Source: Flavobacterium sp.
Lineage (GTDB): Bacteria; Bacteroidota; Bacteroidia; Flavobacteriales; Flavobacteriaceae
NCBI GenBank assembly: GCA_025351785.1
Contig: JANXVF010000139.1
Coordinates: 1 to 64,000, forward strand
Reading direction: 5' to 3'
DNA: 64,000 bases
The translations under genes were made by a program, and so were the position numbers. Of this stretch, positions 42,037 to 51,666 are shown piece after piece. The first letter of the stretch is position 1. Each line of letters begins with the position of its first letter. Below the pieces are notes generated by a model. It saw only the letters and a program-made list of their open reading frames with translations, was not told the DNA's origin and ran no database searches.

Positions 42037-43035
42037 ATGAAAGAAATTACTAAAGAAGTTTACCTAAACTGGTATGAATGTATGCAGTTTTGGAGAAAAT
42101 TTGAAGACAAGTTAGCTGCAGTATATATTCAGCAAAAAGTTAGAGGATTTTTACACTTATATAACGGTCAAGAAGCTGTGTTAGCTGGTGCACTCCACGC
42201 AATGGATTTATCAAAAGATAAAATGATTACAGCATACAGAAATCATGTACAACCAATAGGAATGGGGGTAGATCCTAAAAAAGTAATGGCCGAACTTTAT
42301 GGGAAAGTCACCGGAACCTCGAAAGGAATGGGAGGATCAATGCACATTTTTTCTAAAGAACATGGCTTTTTTGGCGGACACGGAATTGTAGGTGCTCAAA
42401 TACCAGTTGGAGCAGGAATGGCTTTTGCCGATAAATATTTTAACACAGGTGGAGTAACATTAACCTATTTTGGCGATGGTGCTGCTCGTCAAGGTTCTCT
42501 TCACGAAGCTTTTAATATGGCTATGTTATGGAAGTTACCAGTAGTATTTATTTGTGAAAACAATGGGTATGCCATGGGAACTTCTGTTGAGCGAACAGCA
42601 AACCATACAGATATTTGGAAACTTGGTTTAGGCTATGAAATGCCTTGTGGTCCTGTAGATGGAATGAATCCTGTAAAAGTTGCAGAAGCAATGACAGAAG
42701 CAATTGACCGAGCTAGACGTGGCGATGGACCTACTTTTTTAGAAATGAAAACGTATCGATACAGAGGACATTCAATGTCCGATGCTCAACTTTATAGAAC
42801 AAAAGATGAGGTAGAAGAATATCGAAAAATTGATCCAATAACACAAGTTTTAGATGTTATTAAAGAAAAAAAATATGCTACAGCTGATGATATTCAAGCC
42901 ATTGATGAGAAAGTAAAAGCTCTTGTTGACGAATGTGAAAAATTTGCAGAAGAATCTCCGTTTCCCGAGCCACAACAACTTTATGATGTAGTTTACGAAC
43001 AAGAAAATTATCCATTTATTTCTCACAAAATATAA
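42037..43035 (+). CDS. pdhA: Pyruvate dehydrogenase E1 component subunit alpha
   Basis: GKVTGTSKGMGGSMHIF; FGGHGIVGAQIPVGAG; FGDGAARQGSLHEAFNMA; ENNGYAMGTSVER; YRYRGHSMSD. Confidence 0.96.
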   Translation: MKEITKEVYLNWYECMQFWRKFEDKLAAVYIQQKVRGFLHLYNGQEAVLAGALHAMDLSKDKMITAYRNHVQPIGMGVDPKKVMAELYGKVTGTSKGMGGSMHIFSKEHGFFGGHGIVGAQIPVGAGMAFADKYFNTGGVTLTYFGDGAARQGSLHEAFNMAMLWKLPVVFICENNGYAMGTSVERTANHTDIWKLGLGYEMPCGPVDGMNPVKVAEAMTEAIDRARRGDGPTFLEMKTYRYRGHSMSDAQLYRTKDEVEEYRKIDPITQVLDVIKEKKYATADDIQAIDEKVKALVDECEKFAEESPFPEPQQLYDVVYEQENYPFISHKI

Positions 43036-43037
43036 CC

Positions 43038-44726
43038 ATGGCAACAGTAATAAACATGCCTCGTTTAAGCGATACCATGACCGAAGGAACGGTTGCAACT
43101 TGGCTTAAAAAAGTAGGTGACGTCATAAAAGAAGGCGATATTTTAGCAGAAATTGAAACAGATAAAGCTACTATGGAGTTTGAATCATTCAATTCTGGAG
43201 TGCTATTATATATTGGGATTCAAGAGGGTAATACCGCTCCTGTAGATTCTCTTTTAGCAATCATCGGTTCAGAAGGCGAAGATATTACAGCATTAATATC
43301 TGGTGTAACTTCAGCAAAAGAACCTCAAAAAGAAAATGCTGAACAAGAAAAAATTAGTTCTAAACCTGTTTCAGAATCTGCAAGTCCAGTTTCTGAGTCT
43401 GCTGGTTCAGAAAAACCAAAACAAACAGCTACAAAGTCTTTACCGGCTGGGGTAGTAGTTGTAACCATGCCGAGATTGAGCGATACCATGACAACTGGAA
43501 CAGTCGCTACTTGGTTGAAAAAAGTTGGAGATATAATCAAAGAAGGCGATATTTTAGCAGAAATAGAGACAGACAAAGCTACAATGGAATTTGAATCCTT
43601 CAATGCAGGTACCTTATTATTCATTGGAATAAACGAAGGCGAATCGGCTTCTGTTGATAGCGTGTTAGCTATTATTGGTCCAGCAGGAACTGATGTTTCT
43701 GGCATTGCAGAAAACTTTTCAAAAGATGAAAGTACAACAGTTTCAGACTCAAATGTAACTCAAAGTAAACCTAGTACTACTGAAACTACTGCTATAAAAA
43801 CAGAAGATAATTCTATTTTAAATAATGCTGATTCAAGAATTTTTGCATCTCCTTTAGCTAAACAAATTGCTAAAGATAAAGGCATAAACATAGCGCAAGT
43901 TAAAGGTTCGGGAGAAAATGGTAGAATTGTAAAAAGTGATGTTGAAAATTATACTTTACCATCACAAAATGTTGTAAACCAAAGCGCAGTCGAGGAAATC
44001 AAATTAGCTTCCATACCCGTTACTCCTTTTGTTCCAGCCGGAGAGCAGTTTTCTGAGCAAATTAAGAATTCTCAAATGCGAAAAATAATTGCAAAACGAT
44101 TATCAGAATCTGTTTTTACTGCGCCGCATTTTTATTTAACAATTGAAGTCGCAATGGACGAGGCAATCAAATCTAGAACAACTATAAATACTATACCAAA
44201 CACCAAAGTTTCTTATAACGATATGGTGATAAAGGCCTGTGCGATGGCATTAAAAAAACATCCACAAGTAAATTCGCAGTGGAGCGAAGATGCAATTACG
44301 ATAAATCATCATGTAAATATCGGAGTTGCTGTAGCTGTCGAAGATGGTCTTGTTGTACCCGTTTTAAAATTTACAGATCAAATGAGCTTGTCTCAAATAG
44401 GAGCGAGTGTAAAAGATCTTGCAGGACGTAGCCGAAATAAAAAGTTACAACCTAGTGAAATGGAAGGCAGTACGTTTACAGTTTCAAACCTAGGAATGTT
44501 TGGTATTACAGAGTTTACTTCAATTATTAATCAACCTAATGCAGCAATTTTATCGGTAGGTGCAATTGTAGAAAAACCAGTGGTTAGAAATTCTGAAATT
44601 GTTGTAGGAAACACTATGAAAGTTACTCTAGCCTGCGATCATCGATCAATTGATGGAGCAACGGGTGCTCAATTTTTACAAACTTTGAGAACTTTTCTTG
44701 AAAATCCAGTAACTATGTTAGCCTAA
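43038..44726 (+). CDS. pdhC: Dihydrolipoamide acetyltransferase, pyruvate dehydrogenase E2, two lipoyl domains
   Basis: Two lipoyl domains with IETDKATMEFESFN; peripheral-subunit-binding domain; catalytic ACDHRSIDGATGAQFL. Confidence 0.95.
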   Translation: MATVINMPRLSDTMTEGTVATWLKKVGDVIKEGDILAEIETDKATMEFESFNSGVLLYIGIQEGNTAPVDSLLAIIGSEGEDITALISGVTSAKEPQKENAEQEKISSKPVSESASPVSESAGSEKPKQTATKSLPAGVVVVTMPRLSDTMTTGTVATWLKKVGDIIKEGDILAEIETDKATMEFESFNAGTLLFIGINEGESASVDSVLAIIGPAGTDVSGIAENFSKDESTTVSDSNVTQSKPSTTETTAIKTEDNSILNNADSRIFASPLAKQIAKDKGINIAQVKGSGENGRIVKSDVENYTLPSQNVVNQSAVEEIKLASIPVTPFVPAGEQFSEQIKNSQMRKIIAKRLSESVFTAPHFYLTIEVAMDEAIKSRTTINTIPNTKVSYNDMVIKACAMALKKHPQVNSQWSEDAITINHHVNIGVAVAVEDGLVVPVLKFTDQMSLSQIGASVKDLAGRSRNKKLQPSEMEGSTFTVSNLGMFGITEFTSIINQPNAAILSVGAIVEKPVVRNSEIVVGNTMKVTLACDHRSIDGATGAQFLQTLRTFLENPVTMLA

Positions 44727-44744
44727 AATTTCACCATACTAGAT

Positions 44745-44786
44745 AAAAAAACTACAAATTCATTTCATAGAATGTGTAGTTTTTTT
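44745..44786 (+). terminator. Rho-independent terminator after pdhC
   Basis: AAAAAACTACAaATTC...GAATgTGTAGTTTTTTTTTT. Confidence 0.7.
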
Positions 44787-44831
44787 TTTGGTAATGTGGT
44801 CAAAACATTCTTGGTTATTTTTTTGTGCAAT

Positions 44832-45956
44832 TTAATCTTCCGACTTATTTTTCAATTTCATTAATAAAGTATAAGCACCTTTTGTGACAATTTTGCTTTT
44901 TTCAAAATAAGATTCATTACTTATTTCAATATAACCCTTTTCATGATTTCCAGTTTTTACCTCGCTCATCAAAAAATTATTTTTATCTTTTGCAATAAAT
45001 AAATAACTTTTACCTTCAAAATCTACAACAGATTCCTCTGGCAAGGCATATGAGTTGTTTTTTTCAATTTCAATTTCTGCATTCATATACATTCCGGGCA
45101 ATAAATTTTTATCATATTTTTCAAAATGACAATGTACATTAGCCGTATGATCTTCGGTTAAATCTTTGCTAATCAACAATATTTTACAGTCATATTTTTT
45201 TTTAAAATCATTATTAGTATAAGCTAATAATTTCTGACCTATAAAAAGATTAGTAACATCTTTCTCAAAAATTTTTAAGTTCAAATGGATATCAGACGGG
45301 TTGATTAATTCAAATAAAACATCCGATGGGTTAACATATTTTCCAATATTTACATTTACTCTAGACACAAATCCGTTTATCGGAGCATAAATATTGACAC
45401 TTTTAGATATTGATTTTTCTGTTAATCGATCCGGATTCACATTTATCAACCGAAGTTTTTCTGCAAGCGAAACTAATGTAATTCTCAAAGTTTTATAATC
45501 AGCTTCGGCAAGTTGAAATACTTTATCGCTACTGGCTTGGCTCGAGTTTAATTCTTTTTGACGCACAAATTCTTTTTCAGCAAAATTCAGTTTCGATTTA
45601 GTAATTAAATAATCTTGTTGCAACTGTATGTACTGTTGGTCTTCCATAACAGCAATAATTTCACCCTTAGAAAAATGCAAGCCGGGTAATAATTTTGTTG
45701 ATTTTAAATAGCCACCTAGTGGCATGGAAACAGAAACCATGTTTTGAGGCGGTACATCAATTTTCCCATTTACTTTTAATAGTGATGACATACTTCTTTT
45801 TTCTAAATATCCAATTTTGATTGTGGTATTTTTAAGCTGTTCGTTTGTTAAAACAATTGTATTTTCATTTTTAGAAACAGCTTTTTCAGGTTCATTATTT
45901 TTAGTATTGCATGAAGCAATTACTAGCATCAGCATTAATTTATATATATTTTTCAT
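44832..45956 (-). CDS. Efflux RND periplasmic adaptor (CzcB/CusB-like) lipoprotein
   Basis: Lipobox MLMLVIASC; VNGKIDVPPQNMVSVSMPLGGYLKSTKLLPGLHFSKGEIIAVMEDQQYIQLQQDYL; NIYAPINGFVSRVNVNIGKYV. Confidence 0.9.
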   Translation of the reverse strand: MKNIYKLMLMLVIASCNTKNNEPEKAVSKNENTIVLTNEQLKNTTIKIGYLEKRSMSSLLKVNGKIDVPPQNMVSVSMPLGGYLKSTKLLPGLHFSKGEIIAVMEDQQYIQLQQDYLITKSKLNFAEKEFVRQKELNSSQASSDKVFQLAEADYKTLRITLVSLAEKLRLINVNPDRLTEKSISKSVNIYAPINGFVSRVNVNIGKYVNPSDVLFELINPSDIHLNLKIFEKDVTNLFIGQKLLAYTNNDFKKKYDCKILLISKDLTEDHTANVHCHFEKYDKNLLPGMYMNAEIEIEKNNSYALPEESVVDFEGKSYLFIAKDKNNFLMSEVKTGNHEKGYIEISNESYFEKSKIVTKGAYTLLMKLKNKSED

Positions 45957-48900
45957 TTTGTTTGCAAATAATTTAATTCGATTATTGTTTGATTATATGC
46001 CGTTACAGCTTCAATATAGTTGCTTTTAATAGCAATATTTTGATTGATTAAAAGTGTCCATTCTAAATAGTTAATAGCTCCATTCAAAAATTGTTTGTTT
46101 GCTGTATCTTCAATTATTTTTGAATTTATCAACCCTGTCTTTTCAAAATAATTTACTTTTTCTTTATTTGTCTGATATTGAATTAGCAAAGATTTATAAA
46201 GATTTTTTAGTACTTTTTTTTGATTTTCATAGTCATTATTAGCTATCGATTCTCCTATTTTCGATGCATTAATTTTAGCTTTTTGCGAGCCTCCAAACAA
46301 CGGAATCCCAAGTCCGAGCTGTGCCGAGTGAAACCTATTTGAAGCACCATAAACCTTATTGTCAGCTCCCGTCCCTACAAATGAATTGTTATTATATCCA
46401 ATTGTAATACTGGGCAAAAGTTTTGTCTTTTCAAGTTTTGTATTGGCCTCAGATATCTTTTTATATTGGGCAAATAATTTCACAGTCGGATGTTCATCAA
46501 ACCAGCTTGTGTCTATAGTTTTTGTATATTTTATCTTCAAAGGATTTGAATTTACTTCAACATTTTCATCTTCGTTTAGAAGCAATTTAAACCTACTTTT
46601 AGCAATCTCTAAGTCTTCTTTCAGTTGCAACAGTTGTATTTGAATGTTTCCCTTTTGGGTTTGTGCCGTTGTGTTTTCCAAAATATTACTTTCTCCTTTT
46701 TTATAACGGAGTTCTGATTTATTCAAAAATTCCGTAAAAATCGAGTCGCTTCTTGTCAATAATTTTTGCTTCTCATTCAAATAAACTAATAAATAAAAAT
46801 TTTGTGAAACAGCTTTTTTAAGCTCATTTTCCTTCATCGAAACGTTCAAAACAGCTCCTTTCCAAACCTCTGTAAATAGTTTTTTTTGATTAGAATATAC
46901 CATCGGAAAATTCAATAATTGAGAAACTCCAAGTTTAGAATCGTTATTATAACTATTAATTTGTCCGTAGTCGCCAGAAATTTGAGTAGGCACAATAGTC
47001 AAAGACGACTTTATAAGTTGTTTTTGATAATCAGATTTTAAACGTTCACTTTTCAAATCCACATTGTTTTTAAGTGCTAGTTCTATTGCTTTTTCTACTG
47101 TAATTTTAGATTGCGCACCAGCATTATTAAATACTATGCAAAACAAAATCACAATTGCAGAAATAGGTAGCTTAGGTACTTTTATTTTCAACCCTTTCTC
47201 AAATTGAATATACAAAATGGGCAATACATAAAGCGTCAATAAAGTGGCTATCAATAATCCTCCTATAACAACTGTTGCTAGTGGGCGTTGCACTTCAGCA
47301 CCGGCACCATTGCTCAATGCCATGGGCAAAAATCCTAGCGATGCTACAAAAGCTGTCATCAATACAGGACGTAATCGTAACTTGGTTCCCGTCATAACTA
47401 TTTTTTTTAAATCGGTTAAACCCTCATTTTTCAATCTATTAAATTCCGAAATCAACACAATTCCATTCAAAACAGCAACTCCAAACAAGGCTATAAATCC
47501 TACTCCAGCACTTATGCTAAATGGCATTCCTCTAAGGGCTAAAAAGAAAATCCCTCCAATTGCCGAAAGCGGAATGGCAGTATAAATAAGTAATCCATGT
47601 TTTACCGATTTAAACGCAAAAAATAACAAAACAAATATCAAAAATAAAGAAACTGGAACTGCTATAAACAACCGTTGCTTTGCTTTATTCAAATTTTCAA
47701 AAGCACCGCCATAAGTTGCATAATACCCCGCCGGAAACTTAATTTTTTCAGCTACTTTTTGTTGCAGTTCCGTCACAATGCTTTGTACATCTCTATTTTT
47801 AACGTTAAATCCTACTATAATTCTACGTTTTGCATCTTCTCGTTGTATCTGGTTTGGACCATCTTTAATACTTACTTTTGCCAATTGCGACAGCGGAATT
47901 TGAATTCCTTGAGGCGACGGAATCAATAAATTTTGAACATCTTCTATATCCTTTCGTTGCAAAGTATCTAGTCTAACAACCAAATCAAATCGCTTTTCAC
48001 CTTCAAACACCAATCCTGTACTTTGCCCTGCAAAAGCAGCGTTAATAACCTTGTTTATATCCATAATAGACAAATTATACTGGGCAATAGTAGCTCGGTT
48101 AAATTCTATAATTACCTGTGGCATTCCTGTTACGGGTTCAATAAATAAATTTTGCGATCCTTCGACTTTCGAGATTATTTTCCCCATTTTATTAGCATAC
48201 AAAGCTAATGTATCGAGGTTTTCTCCAAAAATTTTACAGACCACATCTTGCCTTGCACCAGTCATCAATTCGTTAAACCGCATCTGAACAGGATATTGAA
48301 ATCCAGCAGTTATCCCAGGCACATCTTCCAGAGCCACACTCATCTTCTCAGACAATTCGTTAAAAGTCCTTGCCGATGTCCACTCAGATTTGTCTTTCAA
48401 AATCACCATCATATCGCTAGCATCCATAGGCATAGGATCGGTAGGAACCTCGCCACTTCCTATTTTTGTTACAACCATTTTAACTTCAGGAAATTTTGTT
48501 TTCAATATATGCGCTGCTTTTTGTGTACTTTCAATAGTTGTTTTCAAATTGCTCCCGGTCAAAACTCTCGTGTCAACGGCAAAATCGCCTTCTTCAAGCG
48601 CAGGAATAAATTCGCCTCCCAAAAACGAAAGAATCACAACTGCCAATACAAACATCCCGATTACTGCACTTATCACAACTTTAGGAATCGCCAATATTCT
48701 ATTCAAACTCTTTTGATATCGCTCTTCGATTTTCGACATCAATCGGTCAGAAAAATTGGGTTTATGTACCATCTTTTTACTCAAAAACACAGCACTCATC
48801 ATCGGGATATAGGTCAACGACAAGATAAAAGCACCCAGCAAAGCAAAAGCAACTGTCTGAGCCATCGGTCTAAACATTTTTCCTTCAATACCTTGCAAAG

Positions 48901-50338
48901 TAAAAATAGGTAAATAAACAATCAAGATAATTATCTGACCAAAAACGGCACTATTCATCATTTTTGATGCCGATTTTTGCACCTCCTCATCCATTTCTAC
49001 AACTGTCAGTCGTGTCCCGTTCATAGTTGTTGTATCGCCACTAGCTTGTACAGTTTGCAAACTCAATTGCTTACTACGATTCGCCAAACTATGCATCACG
49101 GCTTCCACAATTATCACAGCTCCATCTACAATCAACCCAAAATCCAACGCTCCCAGACTCATCAAGTTGCCGCTTACGCCAAATGTATTCATCAATATAA
49201 TTGCAAACAGCATCGCCAACGGGATTACTGATGCCACAAGCAAACCAGCTCTAAAATTTCCCAAAAACAAAACCAATACAAAAATCACAATCAAAGCACC
49301 TTCCATAAGGTTTTTTTCTACCGTCCCGATAGCGTTATTCACCATTTTCGATCGATCTAAAAACGGTTCTATCACAACCCCTTCGGGCAGTGTTTTCTGA
49401 ATTTGAGCCACTCTATCTTTCACATTTTTTATCACATCGCTACTGTTTGCTCCCTTCAGCATCATCACCACAGCGCCAGAAACTTCCCCTTTATCATTAT
49501 AACACATCGCTCCATACCTCGTCGCATAACCCGTTTTTACCTCGGCTATATCTCTTATAAATAGCGGATTCCCCTTCTCTCGTAACGATATGTTTTCAAT
49601 ATCCGCAACACTTCCTATCAAGCCCTCACTTCTTATAAAAAGCGCGGTTGCTCCCTTTTCAATATATGCCCCACCCGTATTCTGATTATTTTTTTCAACC
49701 GCATTAAAAACATCATTTATAGATATTCCATACGATTGTAGTTTATTCATATTTATCGAAATTTCATATTGCTTCAATTTCCCGCCAAAACTACTCACCT
49801 CAGCAACACCCTTCACTCCCAGCAATTGCCGTCTCACGATCCAATCCTCAATAGTACGCAAATCTGTCTCGTTATATTTTGTTTCATAACCCTCCTTAGC
49901 ACGCACAACATACTGATATATTTCTCCAAGTCCTGTCGATACGGGTCCTAATTCTGGTGTGCCAATGCCTTGCGGAATCTGAGTTTGCACTTTCTGTAAT
50001 CGTTCAGAAACCTGTTGCCTTGCCCAATAAATATCCGTATCATCGTCAAAAACAATCGTCACTAGCGATAAACCAAAACGCGAAAAACTCCTAATTTCCT
50101 TTATCCCAGAGATATTAGTATTCGCCTGCTCAACAGGAAAAGTCACCAATCGCTCAATATCGGTAGCCCCAAACGATGGCGCTATAGTAATTACCTGAAC
50201 CTGATTATTTGTAATATCCGGTACAGCATCAATAGGCAACTGCGTAGTTTCATAAACCCCATAACCTAACAAACCAAAAGTAAACAATGCAATGAGAAGC
50301 TTATTCTGAATAGAAAAAGCTATTATTTTATTTAGCAT
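45953..50338 (-). CDS. CzcA/CusA-type RND heavy-metal pump fused to a TolC/CzcC-like outer-membrane factor
   Basis: N-terminal IIAFSIQNKLLIALFTFGLLGYGVYETTQLPIDAVPDITNNQVQV; CusA-like core; after about residue 1035 a second signal-like stretch VILFCIVFNNAGAQSKITVEKAIELALKNNVDLKSERLK and a TolC-like domain. Confidence 0.93.
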   Translation of the reverse strand: MLNKIIAFSIQNKLLIALFTFGLLGYGVYETTQLPIDAVPDITNNQVQVITIAPSFGATDIERLVTFPVEQANTNISGIKEIRSFSRFGLSLVTIVFDDDTDIYWARQQVSERLQKVQTQIPQGIGTPELGPVSTGLGEIYQYVVRAKEGYETKYNETDLRTIEDWIVRRQLLGVKGVAEVSSFGGKLKQYEISINMNKLQSYGISINDVFNAVEKNNQNTGGAYIEKGATALFIRSEGLIGSVADIENISLREKGNPLFIRDIAEVKTGYATRYGAMCYNDKGEVSGAVVMMLKGANSSDVIKNVKDRVAQIQKTLPEGVVIEPFLDRSKMVNNAIGTVEKNLMEGALIVIFVLVLFLGNFRAGLLVASVIPLAMLFAIILMNTFGVSGNLMSLGALDFGLIVDGAVIIVEAVMHSLANRSKQLSLQTVQASGDTTTMNGTRLTVVEMDEEVQKSASKMMNSAVFGQIIILIVYLPIFTLQGIEGKMFRPMAQTVAFALLGAFILSLTYIPMMSAVFLSKKMVHKPNFSDRLMSKIEERYQKSLNRILAIPKVVISAVIGMFVLAVVILSFLGGEFIPALEEGDFAVDTRVLTGSNLKTTIESTQKAAHILKTKFPEVKMVVTKIGSGEVPTDPMPMDASDMMVILKDKSEWTSARTFNELSEKMSVALEDVPGITAGFQYPVQMRFNELMTGARQDVVCKIFGENLDTLALYANKMGKIISKVEGSQNLFIEPVTGMPQVIIEFNRATIAQYNLSIMDINKVINAAFAGQSTGLVFEGEKRFDLVVRLDTLQRKDIEDVQNLLIPSPQGIQIPLSQLAKVSIKDGPNQIQREDAKRRIIVGFNVKNRDVQSIVTELQQKVAEKIKFPAGYYATYGGAFENLNKAKQRLFIAVPVSLFLIFVLLFFAFKSVKHGLLIYTAIPLSAIGGIFFLALRGMPFSISAGVGFIALFGVAVLNGIVLISEFNRLKNEGLTDLKKIVMTGTKLRLRPVLMTAFVASLGFLPMALSNGAGAEVQRPLATVVIGGLLIATLLTLYVLPILYIQFEKGLKIKVPKLPISAIVILFCIVFNNAGAQSKITVEKAIELALKNNVDLKSERLKSDYQKQLIKSSLTIVPTQISGDYGQINSYNNDSKLGVSQLLNFPMVYSNQKKLFTEVWKGAVLNVSMKENELKKAVSQNFYLLVYLNEKQKLLTRSDSIFTEFLNKSELRYKKGESNILENTTAQTQKGNIQIQLLQLKEDLEIAKSRFKLLLNEDENVEVNSNPLKIKYTKTIDTSWFDEHPTVKLFAQYKKISEANTKLEKTKLLPSITIGYNNNSFVGTGADNKVYGASNRFHSAQLGLGIPLFGGSQKAKINASKIGESIANNDYENQKKVLKNLYKSLLIQYQTNKEKVNYFEKTGLINSKIIEDTANKQFLNGAINYLEWTLLINQNIAIKSNYIEAVTAYNQTIIELNYLQTK

Positions 50339-50373
50339 ATTAAAATGTATTAATTCAAATGTTTATATAAATC

Positions 50374-50391
50374 AATGTTGGTAAACATTGT
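50374..50391. promoter_or_regulatory. Palindrome upstream of the efflux operon
   Basis: CAATGTT-GGTA-AACATTG: perfect 7-bp arms, 36 bp upstream of the pump start codon. Confidence 0.45.
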
Positions 50392-50649
50392 TGTCCGACA
50401 AAAATCCAATACTATATTTTAAGTTTTGATAATGACAAATTTTCACAATTTAATTATAGAGATTACCCTGTTTTAAATTATAAAAAATCGAACACTTTTT
50501 TTACAGATAAAATAGATTTCCAAAGATAAAACCCTTAAAATCTGTGTTAATCTATGGCAAAAAATATCACAATGTGAATAATTAATATTTTTATCAGACA
50601 TGAATATTTTCTAAACAATTATTTAGAAAAAAAAGATAAAACAATCAAA

Positions 50650-51102
50650 TTAACAAATTTTGGGCGGTTGCCAAATAGATTTTAAAGGACTAGGAGTAAT
50701 TAAAAACGAATAATAATTAGCTTCTTTTTTAATCGATTCAAAAAAAGCCGTACTATAAAATAAATACAAATCTGGCAAAGTCACCAGCACAGGATTCGAG
50801 CTAAAACAAAGCGAGTGCGATTTAAAAGGAAGCTTCATATCTTTATCCTTATCGCCATCATGATCATCATATTGAGCATAATGCATACACAAAAACTCAA
50901 AAAAAGAAAGACTAACATTCAAAATTTTATGCTCTTTATAATGCTCTATCAAAACAGGCAACTTCAAAAACTCCTTAAGTTCAGTAGTGCTCATCAAGTA
51001 CATCAGGACAATCGCAATAATAAAATATCTTCTCACCCCACAAAAATAATCAAAATGCCAACAATTTTGTTTTTTTAACTTTAATTTAGAATCGATATAC
51101 AT
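50650..51102 (-). CDS. Small membrane/exported protein of unknown function upstream of the efflux operon
   Basis: TM RYFIIAIVLMYLMST; HYAQYDDHDGDKDKDMKLPFKS; co-oriented with the RND genes. Confidence 0.6.
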   Translation of the reverse strand: MYIDSKLKLKKQNCWHFDYFCGVRRYFIIAIVLMYLMSTTELKEFLKLPVLIEHYKEHKILNVSLSFFEFLCMHYAQYDDHDGDKDKDMKLPFKSHSLCFSSNPVLVTLPDLYLFYSTAFFESIKKEANYYSFLITPSPLKSIWQPPKIC

Positions 51103-51228
51103 TCAATTTCAAACTACTGCTACCTCTCTATCCCTCAATTTAGAAACCTAAGCAATATAAAACTCAACTAAATGCAATAAAGAAATTTAAACATGCTACC
51201 CAAACATATATCTAACAACTTACTTTGT

Positions 51229-51648
51229 ATTTTTAATATAATTATTTAGATTTATGATTTAATTATTTAGTTTTATAATAGAGCATTTTAGTTTTTTAAT
51301 ATAGTTATTTAGTTTTATGATAAAGTATTTTAGTTTTTAAATATAGTTATTTAGTTTTTAAATATAGTTATTTAGTTTTTAAATATAGTTATTTAGTTTT
51401 ATGATAGAGTATTTTAGTTTTATGATAGAGTATTTTAGTTTTTTAATATAATTATTTAGTTTTTTAACATAATTATTTAGTTTTTTGATATAATATTCTT
51501 GTTTAATAATATAGTATTTTTGTTTAATAATATAGTATTTTAGTTTAATGACAAAACAATTTTGTTTAATAATGCAGTAACTTTGTTTTATTAAATAATA
51601 TTTTAATTTTATTGAATGACAATTTTATTTTATCAAATAATAATTTAA
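51229..51648. repeat. Array of 20 tandem 21-bp AT-rich repeats with no indels
   Basis: Manual segmentation gives 20 consecutive 21-bp units, e.g. TTTTTAAATATAGTTATTTAG at 51334, 51355 and 51376 and TTTTATGATAGAGTATTTTAG at 51397 and 51418. The next 21 bp end with the ATG at 51667-51669. Confidence 0.95.
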
Positions 51649-51666
51649 TTTTTTTAAACCATAACA

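Noticed and set aside
43038-43700. Tandem lipoyl domains in pdhC as a novel duplication
   Set aside because: Multiple lipoyl domains are normal for E2 proteins.
48248-48913. 221-aa plus-strand ORF and other plus-strand ORFs between 46359 and 49951
   Set aside because: Lie antisense inside the intact RND pump gene; composition looks like a codon shadow.
51229-51648. Array considered as CRISPR
   Set aside because: Units are contiguous 21-mers with no unique spacers, and no cas genes are in the window.
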